Shown here in pieces: positions 34,999 through 43,763 of a DNA stretch of 64,000 nt; positions within the stretch are counted from its first letter, which is position 1; the number at the start of each line of letters is the position of its first letter. The notes under the pieces are model-generated. The model was not told the DNA's origin. It did not search any database and saw nothing but the letters and a program-made list of their open reading frames with translations. Both the position numbers and the translations under genes were made by a program. The DNA comes from JAGOEF01 sp029564465 (GTDB lineage Bacteria; Bacteroidota; Bacteroidia; Bacteroidales; ML635J-15): assembly GCA_029564465.1 (NCBI GenBank), contig JAKQPY010000062.1, forward strand, positions 1 through 64,000. Direction: 5' to 3'.

Positions 34999-35790
34999 TT
35001 ATTTAAAACCCCGTTGTCGCATGGCTTCAAAAACAAGTATTGCCGTTGATACCGAAACGTTCAGGGAGTCGATTTTGCCGCGCATCGGAATTTTTATCTG
35101 TTCATCGCAGTTATTCAACCAAAACTCTGTGAGTCCCCAGGCTTCAGTACCCATAACAATTGCACAATTTCCGCAATAATCAATCTGATGATAAAAGTGT
35201 TCTGCACTCAGAGCAGCAGCATAAACGGTAAAACCATGTGATTTCAAAAATTTGTAAACTTCATCGGATGCAGCTACTGCAAGCTTATTGGTAAATAATG
35301 TTCCCACACTGGATCGAACCACATTCGGATTAAACACATCGGTACGAACATCGGCAATAATAATAGCATCAACCGATGCCGCATCAGCCGTGCGAAGAAT
35401 TGCCCCCAGATTCCCCGGTTTTTCGATGGCTTCGAGTACCAACACCAATGAATTATTGTTGAGTCGCAGATCGGAAAGACTCAGGTTGCGCATACGGGCA
35501 ACACCCACAATACCATCGGACGATTCCCTGTAAGCAAGTTTTGCAAACACATGGTTATCTACCTCAAGCACCTCAACAGAATCAGCCAGCAATTTCTCAA
35601 CAAATTCAAGAACATCTGCCGAAGCCAATTGTTTGCAAAAAAACACTGACACAAAACTGTAACCCGCTCTGAGAGCAAGGTTCATCTCGCGAAAACCCTC
35701 TACAACGAAACACTGCAGTTCACGACGTGTCCCCGATTTTTCGAGCTGCTGGAGCCATTTAATTCGCTGATTCTGGGTACTGGTAATCAC
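34999..35790 (-). CDS. TrmH/SpoU-family RNA 2'-O-methyltransferase
   Basis: 263 residues with a GTG start, since the next Met is far inside the protein. An N-terminal L30e-like domain (to about 105) is followed by the SPOUT domain. Motif 1 is EKPGNLGAILRTADAASVDA with the catalytic Arg, motif 2 MGTEAWGLTEFW and motif 3 IPMRGKIDSLNVSVSTAI. It binds SAM in the trefoil knot. The target nucleotide (tRNA or 23S rRNA) cannot be deduced from the sequence. Confidence 0.88.
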   Translation of the reverse strand: MITSTQNQRIKWLQQLEKSGTRRELQCFVVEGFREMNLALRAGYSFVSVFFCKQLASADVLEFVEKLLADSVEVLEVDNHVFAKLAYRESSDGIVGVARMRNLSLSDLRLNNNSLVLVLEAIEKPGNLGAILRTADAASVDAIIIADVRTDVFNPNVVRSSVGTLFTNKLAVAASDEVYKFLKSHGFTVYAAALSAEHFYHQIDYCGNCAIVMGTEAWGLTEFWLNNCDEQIKIPMRGKIDSLNVSVSTAILVFEAMRQRGFK

Positions 35791-35816
35791 GTTAGTTTCT
35801 GATTAAATTACTACAA

Positions 35817-36458
35817 TTAAGACGTAGTTCGGTTTGAACCTGCAATAATATCTTCGAATGCACAATAGGTAACACAGGCGGTAAACGGCAGGGTAAAAAC
35901 CATGCCTACTCCAAAAAATAATGCTCCGGCCAGATTAATTAATCCCAAAACAATCATAAATAAAAGTATCGGCCAGAAATTTTTAGATACAATCTTTCGG
36001 CTCCATTCCATTGCTTCCCAATAAGGATAGCGCATAAAAATAATAAAAAAACTCGTAAACGAATATGCAACCGAAAGATAGATACCGGGAATAATTAACA
36101 AAATAAGACCCAGCAAAATCATGAAAAACGAAACTATTTGCGCAAGAATTAATTCTCCAACAAACTGAAAACCTCTGAAAAATCTCTCGAAGCCCGGATT
36201 TTCGTCGCGCAAAATTTCGTTGGCCACAAAATACATTCCTGCCATAAAAACAGTTGAGAAAAGCGAATAAATCAATGAACCGGCATAGGGAATCACATTC
36301 ATTAACAGCGATATGGCAACTATAATCGAAGAATAACCCAAAAAACCGCTCAGGTTGCGTTTGAACAAATCGAGGCCGGAAGAAAAATATTTACCAAACC
36401 GGAATTCATAGCCATTCTGAGCTATACCTGTAAGCAATGCGTCGTAGGAATTACTCAT
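35817..36458 (-). CDS. Integral membrane protein of unknown function
   Basis: 213 residues with five or six hydrophobic segments (about 36-55, 57-79, 104-128, 130-145, 162-185 and 186-203). The gene begins two bases before the UbiD stop, so it is co-transcribed with it. The fold resembles the DUF975/DUF4013-like membrane families, but I cannot assign one firmly. Confidence 0.7.
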   Translation of the reverse strand: MSNSYDALLTGIAQNGYEFRFGKYFSSGLDLFKRNLSGFLGYSSIIVAISLLMNVIPYAGSLIYSLFSTVFMAGMYFVANEILRDENPGFERFFRGFQFVGELILAQIVSFFMILLGLILLIIPGIYLSVAYSFTSFFIIFMRYPYWEAMEWSRKIVSKNFWPILLFMIVLGLINLAGALFFGVGMVFTLPFTACVTYCAFEDIIAGSNRTTS

Positions 36459-36460
36459 AG

Positions 36461-38242
36461 CTAAATTTCATTTTTAATTGCTACGGCTCCCTCACCCAAC
36501 AACAAACCACGAACCACACGAGAGGGACTGGTTACCGGGTCGCAACCGGTAATCTCGTACCATCGTTCATCCATCTTTTGAATTGTTTTTTCATCCATAC
36601 AAACCACATTAGGCCAATCTCTTACAAAATTATCCGTTTTTTCTGATTTTACAGTGGCATTTACAAAAAGGCAATTGCCTACAATTTTACAGTCGGCCGA
36701 AGGATCAATATTATTCAGGACATACCATGCCCGAAGTGCCGGAGTCAGTCCGGATAGATTCGTTTCGGCGAAAACAACCAATTTCATCTCATGGTTTTGG
36801 AATTGTGCCATAAACCTGTCTATTCTTTGTTCAAAGGATAAAGCATCTCCCATACCGAGGTATTCCATTTTTATTCCGCCATTATTTGATTCAACTGCAG
36901 ATTTGGGCATTGTTGCATCAATCAGTAGCTTTCCGCCATAAGCAAAAGTATAGGCAGCATGATCGAGTACATCGGCCGGTCCGCGGGAAATTTCGGAGTC
37001 ACGCAGCCAGTGTATCCGTTGCAGGATTTCAGGTAACCACATATCCTCGTTGTTGAAGTCAACATCGTCACTAACACAGACGAGTACTTTTGCAAACATC
37101 ATCTGCCCGTTACCCAGCATTGAATGCATAATTTTAAAAGCATGCCCCGGATACCGTGTTTTCAATTTGAGAAAAACCAAATTATGGGCTACACCAAACC
37201 ATGGCAGGTGCATGTCAATAATTTCTTCATGCATCAAACGCAAGGGGTGAACAAAGAATTTTTCGGTAGCCAGTGCCAGATAACGGTCTTCCATGGGTGG
37301 TACACCTACAATTGTTGCCGGATAAATGGCATTGCGCCGGTGAGTAATGCAGGTTACATGAAATACAGGATAGCTATCGGGGAGTGAGTACACTCCCGTA
37401 TGGTCGCCAAAAGGACCTTCTGTCCTCATCGGTTCCGTTGGGTCAATAAATCCTTCGATAACAATATCGGCATCTTCAGGAACCTCGATATCCTGGGTAA
37501 TACATTTCACCAATTTCACTCTTTTCCGGCGCATAAAACCCGCTGCAATAAACTCGTCGATACCATCGGGTAGTGGCGCCGTGGCTGCATAGGTATATAC
37601 AGGATCACCGCCCAGAATAACCGCAACAGGCAATATTTTATTCTGTTGGCGGCATGCATCGTAATGTGCCGCTCCACCTTTGTGCAAGTGCCAGTGCATT
37701 CCGGTTGTATTTCGGTCGAAAATCTGCATTCGGTACATTCCCACATTTCTAACCCCGGTAACAGGATGACGCGTAATAACAACCGGAAGGGTTATAAACC
37801 GACCTCCATCGTTCGGCCAGCACTGCAATACAGGCAACATGCCAAGATCGGGATTGTTATGAATAACTTGCTGGCAAATAGCCTTACGCCGCCTAATCCT
37901 TGGAAGGTATGAAGCGCTTCGTAAAAGTGCGGGCAGAGAACTCAATCGTTGAGGTAGCGAAGATGCCGGGCGGGTCAGCTTTTTGAGCATTTTAATATAT
38001 TGTGCGGGCAGTTCATCGAACGACTCGATATTCAGTGCTTGCAAGATGCGCTTTTCGGAGCCAAACGCATTGATAAGCAAGGGAAAGTCAGTTCCGTTGT
38101 TGGTGAACAGCAATGCTTTTCCACCATCGGGCATTTTCATAAACCGATCGGCAATTTCACTGATTTCGAGTATCGGGTTTACCGATGCCGGAATGGTAAC
38201 AAGTTCACCCGAAGCTTCGAGCTCTCTGACAAATCGTTGCAT
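36461..38242 (-). CDS. UbiD-family decarboxylase (probable menaquinone-type)
   Basis: 593 residues from the ATG at 38242 (MQRFVRELEASGEL). Longer in-frame starts at 38344 and 38338 run into the next gene and are unlikely. It shows the family blocks VITRHPVTGVRNVGMYRMQ and TGMHWHLHKGGAAHYD. Further along are EGPFGDHTGVY and the C-terminal PKSAVESNNGGIKMEYLG. UbiD enzymes decarboxylate aromatic acids using prenylated FMN made by UbiX. UbiX is not in this window. The menaquinone role is inferred from phylum-wide occurrence and length. Confidence 0.82.
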   Translation of the reverse strand: MQRFVRELEASGELVTIPASVNPILEISEIADRFMKMPDGGKALLFTNNGTDFPLLINAFGSEKRILQALNIESFDELPAQYIKMLKKLTRPASSLPQRLSSLPALLRSASYLPRIRRRKAICQQVIHNNPDLGMLPVLQCWPNDGGRFITLPVVITRHPVTGVRNVGMYRMQIFDRNTTGMHWHLHKGGAAHYDACRQQNKILPVAVILGGDPVYTYAATAPLPDGIDEFIAAGFMRRKRVKLVKCITQDIEVPEDADIVIEGFIDPTEPMRTEGPFGDHTGVYSLPDSYPVFHVTCITHRRNAIYPATIVGVPPMEDRYLALATEKFFVHPLRLMHEEIIDMHLPWFGVAHNLVFLKLKTRYPGHAFKIMHSMLGNGQMMFAKVLVCVSDDVDFNNEDMWLPEILQRIHWLRDSEISRGPADVLDHAAYTFAYGGKLLIDATMPKSAVESNNGGIKMEYLGMGDALSFEQRIDRFMAQFQNHEMKLVVFAETNLSGLTPALRAWYVLNNIDPSADCKIVGNCLFVNATVKSEKTDNFVRDWPNVVCMDEKTIQKMDERWYEITGCDPVTSPSRVVRGLLLGEGAVAIKNEI

Positions 38243-38261
38243 CGGGCTCAATGGCTGATAT

Positions 38262-39680
38262 TTATAAGTCAAACTTAAAGGTGAATCCGTTTTGATGCTT
38301 GCCACGCGATTCGATGAAGAAATTTCCAAACATTGCATTACCACTTATTTCGCCGCAAGTTACCAGCTTATGGTTCAATGAAACATCATAGATTTTATTG
38401 GTCCCCGTAGCTTTATCGGCTGTTTTTACCCAAAGCATTTCGCCTTTGGAAGAAAGCTTCATCACAAGCATCGCCGGTGTAAACGGAGCAAGCGAAAACG
38501 CATTGAACTGGGTTCCGTCTTTCAGTACAATATTATCATAGAAAAAACCTCCGGTGTAACAATTGCCTTCATTGTCAGCAACAATACTTAGAGGCCGGCT
38601 TGAATTTTTGCCAGTTGTAGTATAACACCAAAGTGGTTCATTCCCCCTAAACGACAACACATACCAGCTTTCGAGCAGACCGCCCTTATCGTTAAGCACC
38701 GCATTAATACGAGAAGTATCGCCAAATACCGAGAAGGCACCGGGCTGCTGTGGGAGATAAGCTCCTGTATAAAACCCGCACAAATACACCTGATCTTTGT
38801 TAAATGCGATATCGGTAACCTGAGCTTCTGAGATAGCCCTGTGTACTCTAAGAACATTTCCTTCGGCATCGAAGTAAGCTATATAAACGAATGCATCACC
38901 TGTAACAATGGTTTTCGCATTTTTCAGTTCTGCCACATCATAACATTTACCCGCAAAATCGGCTGAGCCATTCAATTCGCCGGTTATAGCCAGATCACCA
39001 TATTGATTTACAGCAATGGCAGCAATGGTAATGCCTGTAACAAAACTATCACCTCCCGAAACATACTTGAGCCATTTGCATTTTCCATCTGCCGTAAACC
39101 GGGCTATATAATTATTTTTTTCGTGCGTTTTTTTCAGTATTTTACCATCGACTGATACCGTTTCTCGGAAAGCGCCTGCTACACAGATATCTTTTCCCGA
39201 CACCGCCATATCGGCAGCAAACACGTCTAAGGAACCGGTAATTTCACGCGTCCACTTCACCGTTCCGGTTGCAGCAGAGACCGATGCCAGCAAGGCCATA
39301 TAGTTTTCACCTGTATATGATATCGGAGTACCTGCAAAACTTAATGTCCTGGTATTTTGAGCAAATACAATCAACAGGCTGTCCATCAATTCAAGATTGC
39401 GAATCTGCATATCAGCCCGCTTCATCCATATTACTTCGTTGGTAACATCAAGTTTGGCAATAAATCCACCCCAGCGATCTTTATATTTGTAAGGTCCCAT
39501 GAGTAAACTTTTGTTAAATTCACCAGCCAGATAGGTGTTACCGTCAGCATCGGTGCAAATACAATTCACACTACTGGAATAGGGGCTGCCAAATATTTTA
39601 TGAACATCTGATGTGTATTGGGCTTGAACTGCAACAAATCCTGCAACAATAAAAAAGACCGAAAAAAGAAAATATTTCAT
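38262..39680 (-). CDS. Secreted repeat (propeller-like) protein of unknown function
   Basis: 472 residues from the ATG at 39680; the TTG upstream is unlikely. A signal peptide ends at about VQAQ. The mature protein has repeated beta-stretches with patterns such as GNTYLAGEF, GDLAITGELNG, NCYTGGFFYDN and LVTCGEISGNAMFG, spaced like blades of a beta-propeller. This is similar to SBBP-type repeats in secreted Bacteroidota proteins. There is no T9SS C-terminal sorting domain that I recognise; the end is FTFKFDL. The function is unknown. It lies upstream of ubiD with a 19-base gap. Confidence 0.7.
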   Translation of the reverse strand: MKYFLFSVFFIVAGFVAVQAQYTSDVHKIFGSPYSSSVNCICTDADGNTYLAGEFNKSLLMGPYKYKDRWGGFIAKLDVTNEVIWMKRADMQIRNLELMDSLLIVFAQNTRTLSFAGTPISYTGENYMALLASVSAATGTVKWTREITGSLDVFAADMAVSGKDICVAGAFRETVSVDGKILKKTHEKNNYIARFTADGKCKWLKYVSGGDSFVTGITIAAIAVNQYGDLAITGELNGSADFAGKCYDVAELKNAKTIVTGDAFVYIAYFDAEGNVLRVHRAISEAQVTDIAFNKDQVYLCGFYTGAYLPQQPGAFSVFGDTSRINAVLNDKGGLLESWYVLSFRGNEPLWCYTTTGKNSSRPLSIVADNEGNCYTGGFFYDNIVLKDGTQFNAFSLAPFTPAMLVMKLSSKGEMLWVKTADKATGTNKIYDVSLNHKLVTCGEISGNAMFGNFFIESRGKHQNGFTFKFDL

Positions 39681-39889
39681 AGCAATTGTATTTTGAGTGC
39701 AAATGTGCAAAAAAAATACCTTTTTTTAATAATTGACAGCAAATTATGTTCTTCCACTTTATCGGCCAAAATATGTGAAATCTCGCGCACATATTTTTGC
39801 AAGCCCTGTTCATTATTTTTACAATTGTTCGGGCTATTAATCAAAATCAAATTACCATACAAAATAAATCGCTTTGGGGTATCGTCCAC
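39677..39889 (-). CDS. Possible 70-residue small ORF overlapping the start of the propeller gene
   Basis: An ATG-started frame whose TGA overlaps the ATG of the propeller gene (ATGA), the arrangement of coupled genes. The product is basic and helical (QKYVREISHILADKVEEHN, then KKRYFF). I recognise no family, and the AT-rich region could produce such a frame by chance. Treat as a weak call. Confidence 0.2.
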   Translation of the reverse strand: MDDTPKRFILYGNLILINSPNNCKNNEQGLQKYVREISHILADKVEEHNLLSIIKKRYFFCTFALKIQLL

Positions 39890-39919
39890 AGCATGATATG
39901 GGAGTATGTAAAAAAATCG

Positions 39920-39927
39920 TACTTTTG
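39920..39927 (+). promoter_or_regulatory. Candidate -7 element for the small membrane protein-mutL-rhomboid unit
   Basis: TACTTTTG matches TAnnTTTG exactly, 17 bases before the ATG at 39945. No clear -33 element is present. Confidence 0.4.
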
Positions 39928-39944
39928 CAAAAACAAAGAAAACT

Positions 39945-40256
39945 ATGGGTTTCAGTATGTTTAAATTGCCGGGGTACAGTGTGTTTACCTACACACCCCG
40001 CTATTACGATGCCGAGAAGGAACGCAGAGAAAAGAGGCGTCGTGAACTGCGCATGGACTCGGGCAAAGAACCTTTCGACGACAGCAAGCCGGGAAATAAA
40101 ATTAAGGGTAGTTTCAATTATATTATCGAACGGCGCAAAACACAACAAAAAACATCGCGCTTACGGTTTATCATCATTTTATCGACCCTTGCCTTGCTCG
40201 CCTATTTGATTCTTGAAGCCGATCTGAGCCGTGTTGTCATGTGGTTTAATCAATAG
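39945..40256 (+). CDS. Small conserved membrane protein upstream of mutL
   Basis: 103 residues; a second ATG at 39957 (MFKLPGYSVF) is equally possible. A start with a YTPRYYD motif and a strongly basic segment (EKERREKRRREL) precedes one membrane helix (about 73-92, FIIILSTLALLAYLIL). Such proteins are common next to mutL in Bacteroidota. No function is known. The stop is 14 bases before the mutL ATG, so co-transcription is likely. Confidence 0.75.
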   Translation: MGFSMFKLPGYSVFTYTPRYYDAEKERREKRRRELRMDSGKEPFDDSKPGNKIKGSFNYIIERRKTQQKTSRLRFIIILSTLALLAYLILEADLSRVVMWFNQ

Positions 40257-40270
40257 TACGGGGCTGGTTT

Positions 40271-42100
40271 ATGTCAGATATTATTCGATTGCTGCCTGAT
40301 GCAGTTGCCAATCAGATTGCCGCCGGCGAGGTGATACAACGCCCCGCTTCGGTAATAAAAGAGCTTGCCGAGAATGCGCTGGATGCAGGTGCCGGTGAGA
40401 TACAAATCATACTGAAAGATTCGGGGAAAACTCTGATTCAGGTAATTGACAACGGCTGTGGCATGTCGGCAACCGACGCACGCATGTGTTTCGAGCGTCA
40501 TGCCACCTCGAAAATACGAAACGCAAACGACTTGTTTGCCATAAAAACCATGGGATTTCGCGGAGAAGCAATGGCTTCGATTGCCGCAATCACCGAAACC
40601 GAAATGCGCACCAAGCGCCACGATCAGGATACAGGAACACGACTCATGATATCGGCATCTGAGGTGATACTTCAGGAAGCCTGCCAATGCGCTAACGGCA
40701 CCAACATCATGGTCCGCAACCTGTTTTACAATGTTCCGGCACGCCGAAAATTTCTCAAGTCTGACCAAACCGAAATGCGGCATATCCTTGACGAATTTAA
40801 CCGGGTAGCCATTCCCTCTCCTACTGTAAAATTCAGATTGGTTCACAACGACAACGAACTGGTTGTTGCTGAACCGGGCAATATCAGACAACGCATTGTG
40901 GGTTTGTTCGGGAAGCAAATAAACCAGCAACTGATTCCGGTACATGTCGAAACCAGCATTGTAAAAATAGAAGGCTTCATAGGGAAACCCGATAAAACAC
41001 GGAAAACACCCGACGAACAATTCTTCTTTGTGAACAGCCGCTACATGCAGCACCCTTATTTCCGTAAAGCTGTGATGATGGCCTATGACAATATCATTCA
41101 GACCAATACCTACCCGTCTTTTTTTATATTTATGGATGTTGACCCATCGCAGATTGACATCAATATACATCCGACCAAAACCGAGATTAAATTTGAAGAG
41201 GAAAAAGCAATTTTCCAGATACTCAATGCTGCTGTAAAAGAATCGCTGGGGAAGTTCAATATCATGGCACCCATGGAGTTTAGCGAAGATATTACCCGTG
41301 ATGTGCATTTCACGTCAACCACCGAATTCAAGCCACCGGTTATTTCGCTGAACCCCGATTACAACCCATTCGAAAAATCAAATTCAGTTCAAAAAGCAAA
41401 AAATTATTACGAGCATTTCGACAAGGGTTTTCATGAAACCGGAAAATCACAGACCAATTGGGAACTTCTGTATGAAGCTGCCCGGCGTGAGCCTTCGGCG
41501 GATTCTGAATTACCTGCTTCAACACAGACATCGCAAGATAGTAACGATTTTTTTCAGTTAAAGGAAAAATATATTCTCACGGCTGTAAAGTCGGGTTTGA
41601 TGATGATTGACCAGGGACGTGCACATGAGAGAATTTTGTACGAAGAAATGCTGCTTCATATGCAGGACAGACGCTCTGCGACGCAAAAACAATTATTTCC
41701 GGAGCAAGTGGAGTTGAGTAATGCCGACCGCGCCCTGCTGGCCGAAATTTCGGATCAATTACTGGCCGTGGGATTCGACATCAGTTTTCTGGGTCGTAAT
41801 ACCATCGCTATTAATGGGGTACCTTCGGAGCTCACTTCAATCAATCCGGTGTCATTGTTCACCGAAATGCTCGAAACATATAAAGCCGTTGGCGAAAAAT
41901 TACAGCTACCCTATCAAGAACGACTGGCTCTGTCGCTGGCCAAAACATCGGCAATACATTCGCAACGATCGCTTACCGCTGCCGAAATGAAAGATTTATT
42001 TTTCCGGCTCATGTCGTGCAAAAATCATAATTTTGCGCCCGATGGAAAAAAAATCATCGAGATTATCAGTATCGACGAAATTGCAAAAAAGTTTAACTAA
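40271..42100 (+). CDS. mutL: DNA mismatch repair protein MutL
   Basis: 609 residues. The GHKL ATPase domain is intact: ELAENALDAGA, DNGCGM, the RHATSKI to GFRGEAMASIA lid region. A linker (about 345-430) precedes the dimerisation domain. In the position of the DQHA-type metal motif of endonuclease MutL proteins the sequence is DQGRAHERILYE (D447-E453 and on), so the usual His is Gly. The C terminus has CKNHNFAPDGKK in place of CPHGRP. Nicking activity is therefore doubtful. Role: links MutS mismatch recognition to strand removal. Confidence 0.95.
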   Translation: MSDIIRLLPDAVANQIAAGEVIQRPASVIKELAENALDAGAGEIQIILKDSGKTLIQVIDNGCGMSATDARMCFERHATSKIRNANDLFAIKTMGFRGEAMASIAAITETEMRTKRHDQDTGTRLMISASEVILQEACQCANGTNIMVRNLFYNVPARRKFLKSDQTEMRHILDEFNRVAIPSPTVKFRLVHNDNELVVAEPGNIRQRIVGLFGKQINQQLIPVHVETSIVKIEGFIGKPDKTRKTPDEQFFFVNSRYMQHPYFRKAVMMAYDNIIQTNTYPSFFIFMDVDPSQIDINIHPTKTEIKFEEEKAIFQILNAAVKESLGKFNIMAPMEFSEDITRDVHFTSTTEFKPPVISLNPDYNPFEKSNSVQKAKNYYEHFDKGFHETGKSQTNWELLYEAARREPSADSELPASTQTSQDSNDFFQLKEKYILTAVKSGLMMIDQGRAHERILYEEMLLHMQDRRSATQKQLFPEQVELSNADRALLAEISDQLLAVGFDISFLGRNTIAINGVPSELTSINPVSLFTEMLETYKAVGEKLQLPYQERLALSLAKTSAIHSQRSLTAAEMKDLFFRLMSCKNHNFAPDGKKIIEIISIDEIAKKFN

Positions 42101-42108
42101 GCTGTTTT

Positions 42109-42855
42109 ATGAACCAATATAGCCCTGGAGGATTTTTAAGTTTGCCGCCGGTAGTAAAAAACCTGCTTATTATAAATGTTATTTTATTTATTGCTACGCT
42201 CATTCTCGAACGAACCGGCATCGATTTGTACCAGTATCTGGCAGTCCATAGCATTAAGAGTCCCGATTTCCGGCCCTATCAGTTGATTACCCACATGTTC
42301 ATGCACGGGGGAATAGGACATATTTTCTTCAACATGTTTGCCTTGTGGATGTTTGGCCGTGTACTCGAAGATGTGTGGGGATCGCGCCGGTTTTTTGTTT
42401 ACTATTTTGTAACCGGACTTGGAGCTGCATTTTTACATCTGCTCGTAAATTATATCGAAGTGCAGGCCCTGATGAAACAGATGAACCCTGCATTGGTTAG
42501 CCAGGTTCTCTCGGAAGGAGCCGATTTGTTACGCAGCGGACTTAATTACAGCGATTCGCTTGCCGGGAAACTCAACCTGATGCTAAACACTCCTACGGTG
42601 GGTGCATCGGGTGCAATATACGGATTGTTGCTTGCTTTTGGTTTTCTGTTTCCGAATGCAATTATTTACTTATATTTTGCCCTTCCCATAAAAGCCAAAT
42701 GGTTTGTAATTTTGTATGGAGGTCTGGAACTTTATTTAGGATTTGCCAACAGGGCTGGCGACAATGTGGCACACTTTGCCCACCTTGGTGGAATGCTTTT
42801 TGGGCTGATATTCCTGCTAATCTGGAAAAAACACAAATTCAATCGCTGGAACTGA
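42109..42855 (+). CDS. Rhomboid-family intramembrane serine protease (first of a pair)
   Basis: 248 residues with six or more membrane helices. The catalytic Ser lies in GASGAIYG (S167) and the His in AHLGG (H225). The oxyanion-side residues HGGIGHIFFN (H71, N75) are present. A loop of about 40 residues (MKQMNPAL to KLNLML) separates helices 3 and 4. It should cut membrane proteins within or beside their helices. It lies 8 bases after mutL, and its TGA overlaps the ATG of the next rhomboid. Confidence 0.9.
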   Translation: MNQYSPGGFLSLPPVVKNLLIINVILFIATLILERTGIDLYQYLAVHSIKSPDFRPYQLITHMFMHGGIGHIFFNMFALWMFGRVLEDVWGSRRFFVYYFVTGLGAAFLHLLVNYIEVQALMKQMNPALVSQVLSEGADLLRSGLNYSDSLAGKLNLMLNTPTVGASGAIYGLLLAFGFLFPNAIIYLYFALPIKAKWFVILYGGLELYLGFANRAGDNVAHFAHLGGMLFGLIFLLIWKKHKFNRWN

Positions 42856-43754
42856 TGAGCATTGTAAGCGAAATAAAAGCTTCATTCCGTAACGGTTCCG
42901 TCGTTACCCGCCTCATTTACATGAATCTGGCAGTATTTCTGGTTACGGGATTAAGTTTTGCCATAATTTTTTTATTAGACGGAAATATCGGAAATGTTCG
43001 GAAGTGGCTCGAAATACCGGCCGATTTCAGCTTGCTGCTCAGCCGGCCATGGACACTTATCACATACATGTTTACCCACTTCGGATTTCTTCACATTCTT
43101 TTTAATGTGTTAACTCTGTATTGGTTCGGCAAACTGTTTTTACAATACATGACACAGCGGCAGTTGTTGGGAGTTTACCTATCGGGAGGTATCTGGGGCG
43201 GATTGTTTTTTGTGTTATCCTATAATGTTTTTCCGGCCTTTAAAAGTGTTGTCGGCGAAGCCACCGCTGTAGGCGCTTCAGCGTCGGTAATGGCAATAAT
43301 ATTCACTGTTGCAACATTGGTTCCCAAACACGAAATACACATGATGTTTATAGGCAAGGTAAAATTGATATATCTGGCACTGGCAGTAGTAATTATCGAT
43401 GTTGTAAGTATCCCTTACGGCAATGCCGGCGGGCATATTGCACACCTTGGCGGCGCCGCCTTTGGGGTGTTGTTTGCATTTCAATACCGAAAAGGACATG
43501 ATATAGGTGCCTGGACTGTGAAAATTGTGGATTTAATAAGCCGTGTTTTCAGGAAAAAGGAAAATATCAGAGTTAGCAGTCGTAATCATTCAAAAGCCGG
43601 TTATAGCAAGCAAGCCGACATGGATTACAACGCAAAAAAGAAAGCTGAACAGGACGAAATAAACAGCATTCTCGATAAGGTGGCTCGTTCGGGTTATGGC
43701 AGCCTGACAGCCTCCGAAAAAGAAAAACTGTTTAAAATGAGCAGTAAAAAATAG
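42855..43754 (+). CDS. Rhomboid-family protein (second of a pair)
   Basis: 299 residues from the ATG at 42855, which overlaps the previous stop as TGATG. A longer frame from 42699 would run through the preceding gene and is rejected. The motif GASAS supplies S142 (or S144), and GHIAHLGG supplies H197, so the dyad is kept. A hydrophilic C-terminal tail (about 230-299) with EQDEINSILDKVARSGYGSLT resembles the small helical tail domain seen after some Bacteroidota rhomboids. Coupling to the first rhomboid suggests they work together. Confidence 0.85.
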   Translation: MSIVSEIKASFRNGSVVTRLIYMNLAVFLVTGLSFAIIFLLDGNIGNVRKWLEIPADFSLLLSRPWTLITYMFTHFGFLHILFNVLTLYWFGKLFLQYMTQRQLLGVYLSGGIWGGLFFVLSYNVFPAFKSVVGEATAVGASASVMAIIFTVATLVPKHEIHMMFIGKVKLIYLALAVVIIDVVSIPYGNAGGHIAHLGGAAFGVLFAFQYRKGHDIGAWTVKIVDLISRVFRKKENIRVSSRNHSKAGYSKQADMDYNAKKKAEQDEINSILDKVARSGYGSLTASEKEKLFKMSSKK

Positions 43755-43763
43755 ATTCGTCTA

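Noticed and set aside
38243..38344. Extra 34 N-terminal residues of the UbiD protein
   Set aside because: They overlap the preceding gene's 3' end and do not resemble the family start, which fits the ATG at 38242.
42699..42854. Extended start of the second rhomboid inside the first rhomboid gene
   Set aside because: It would overlap 157 bases in another frame, while the ATG at 42855 gives a TGATG coupling and a normal first helix.
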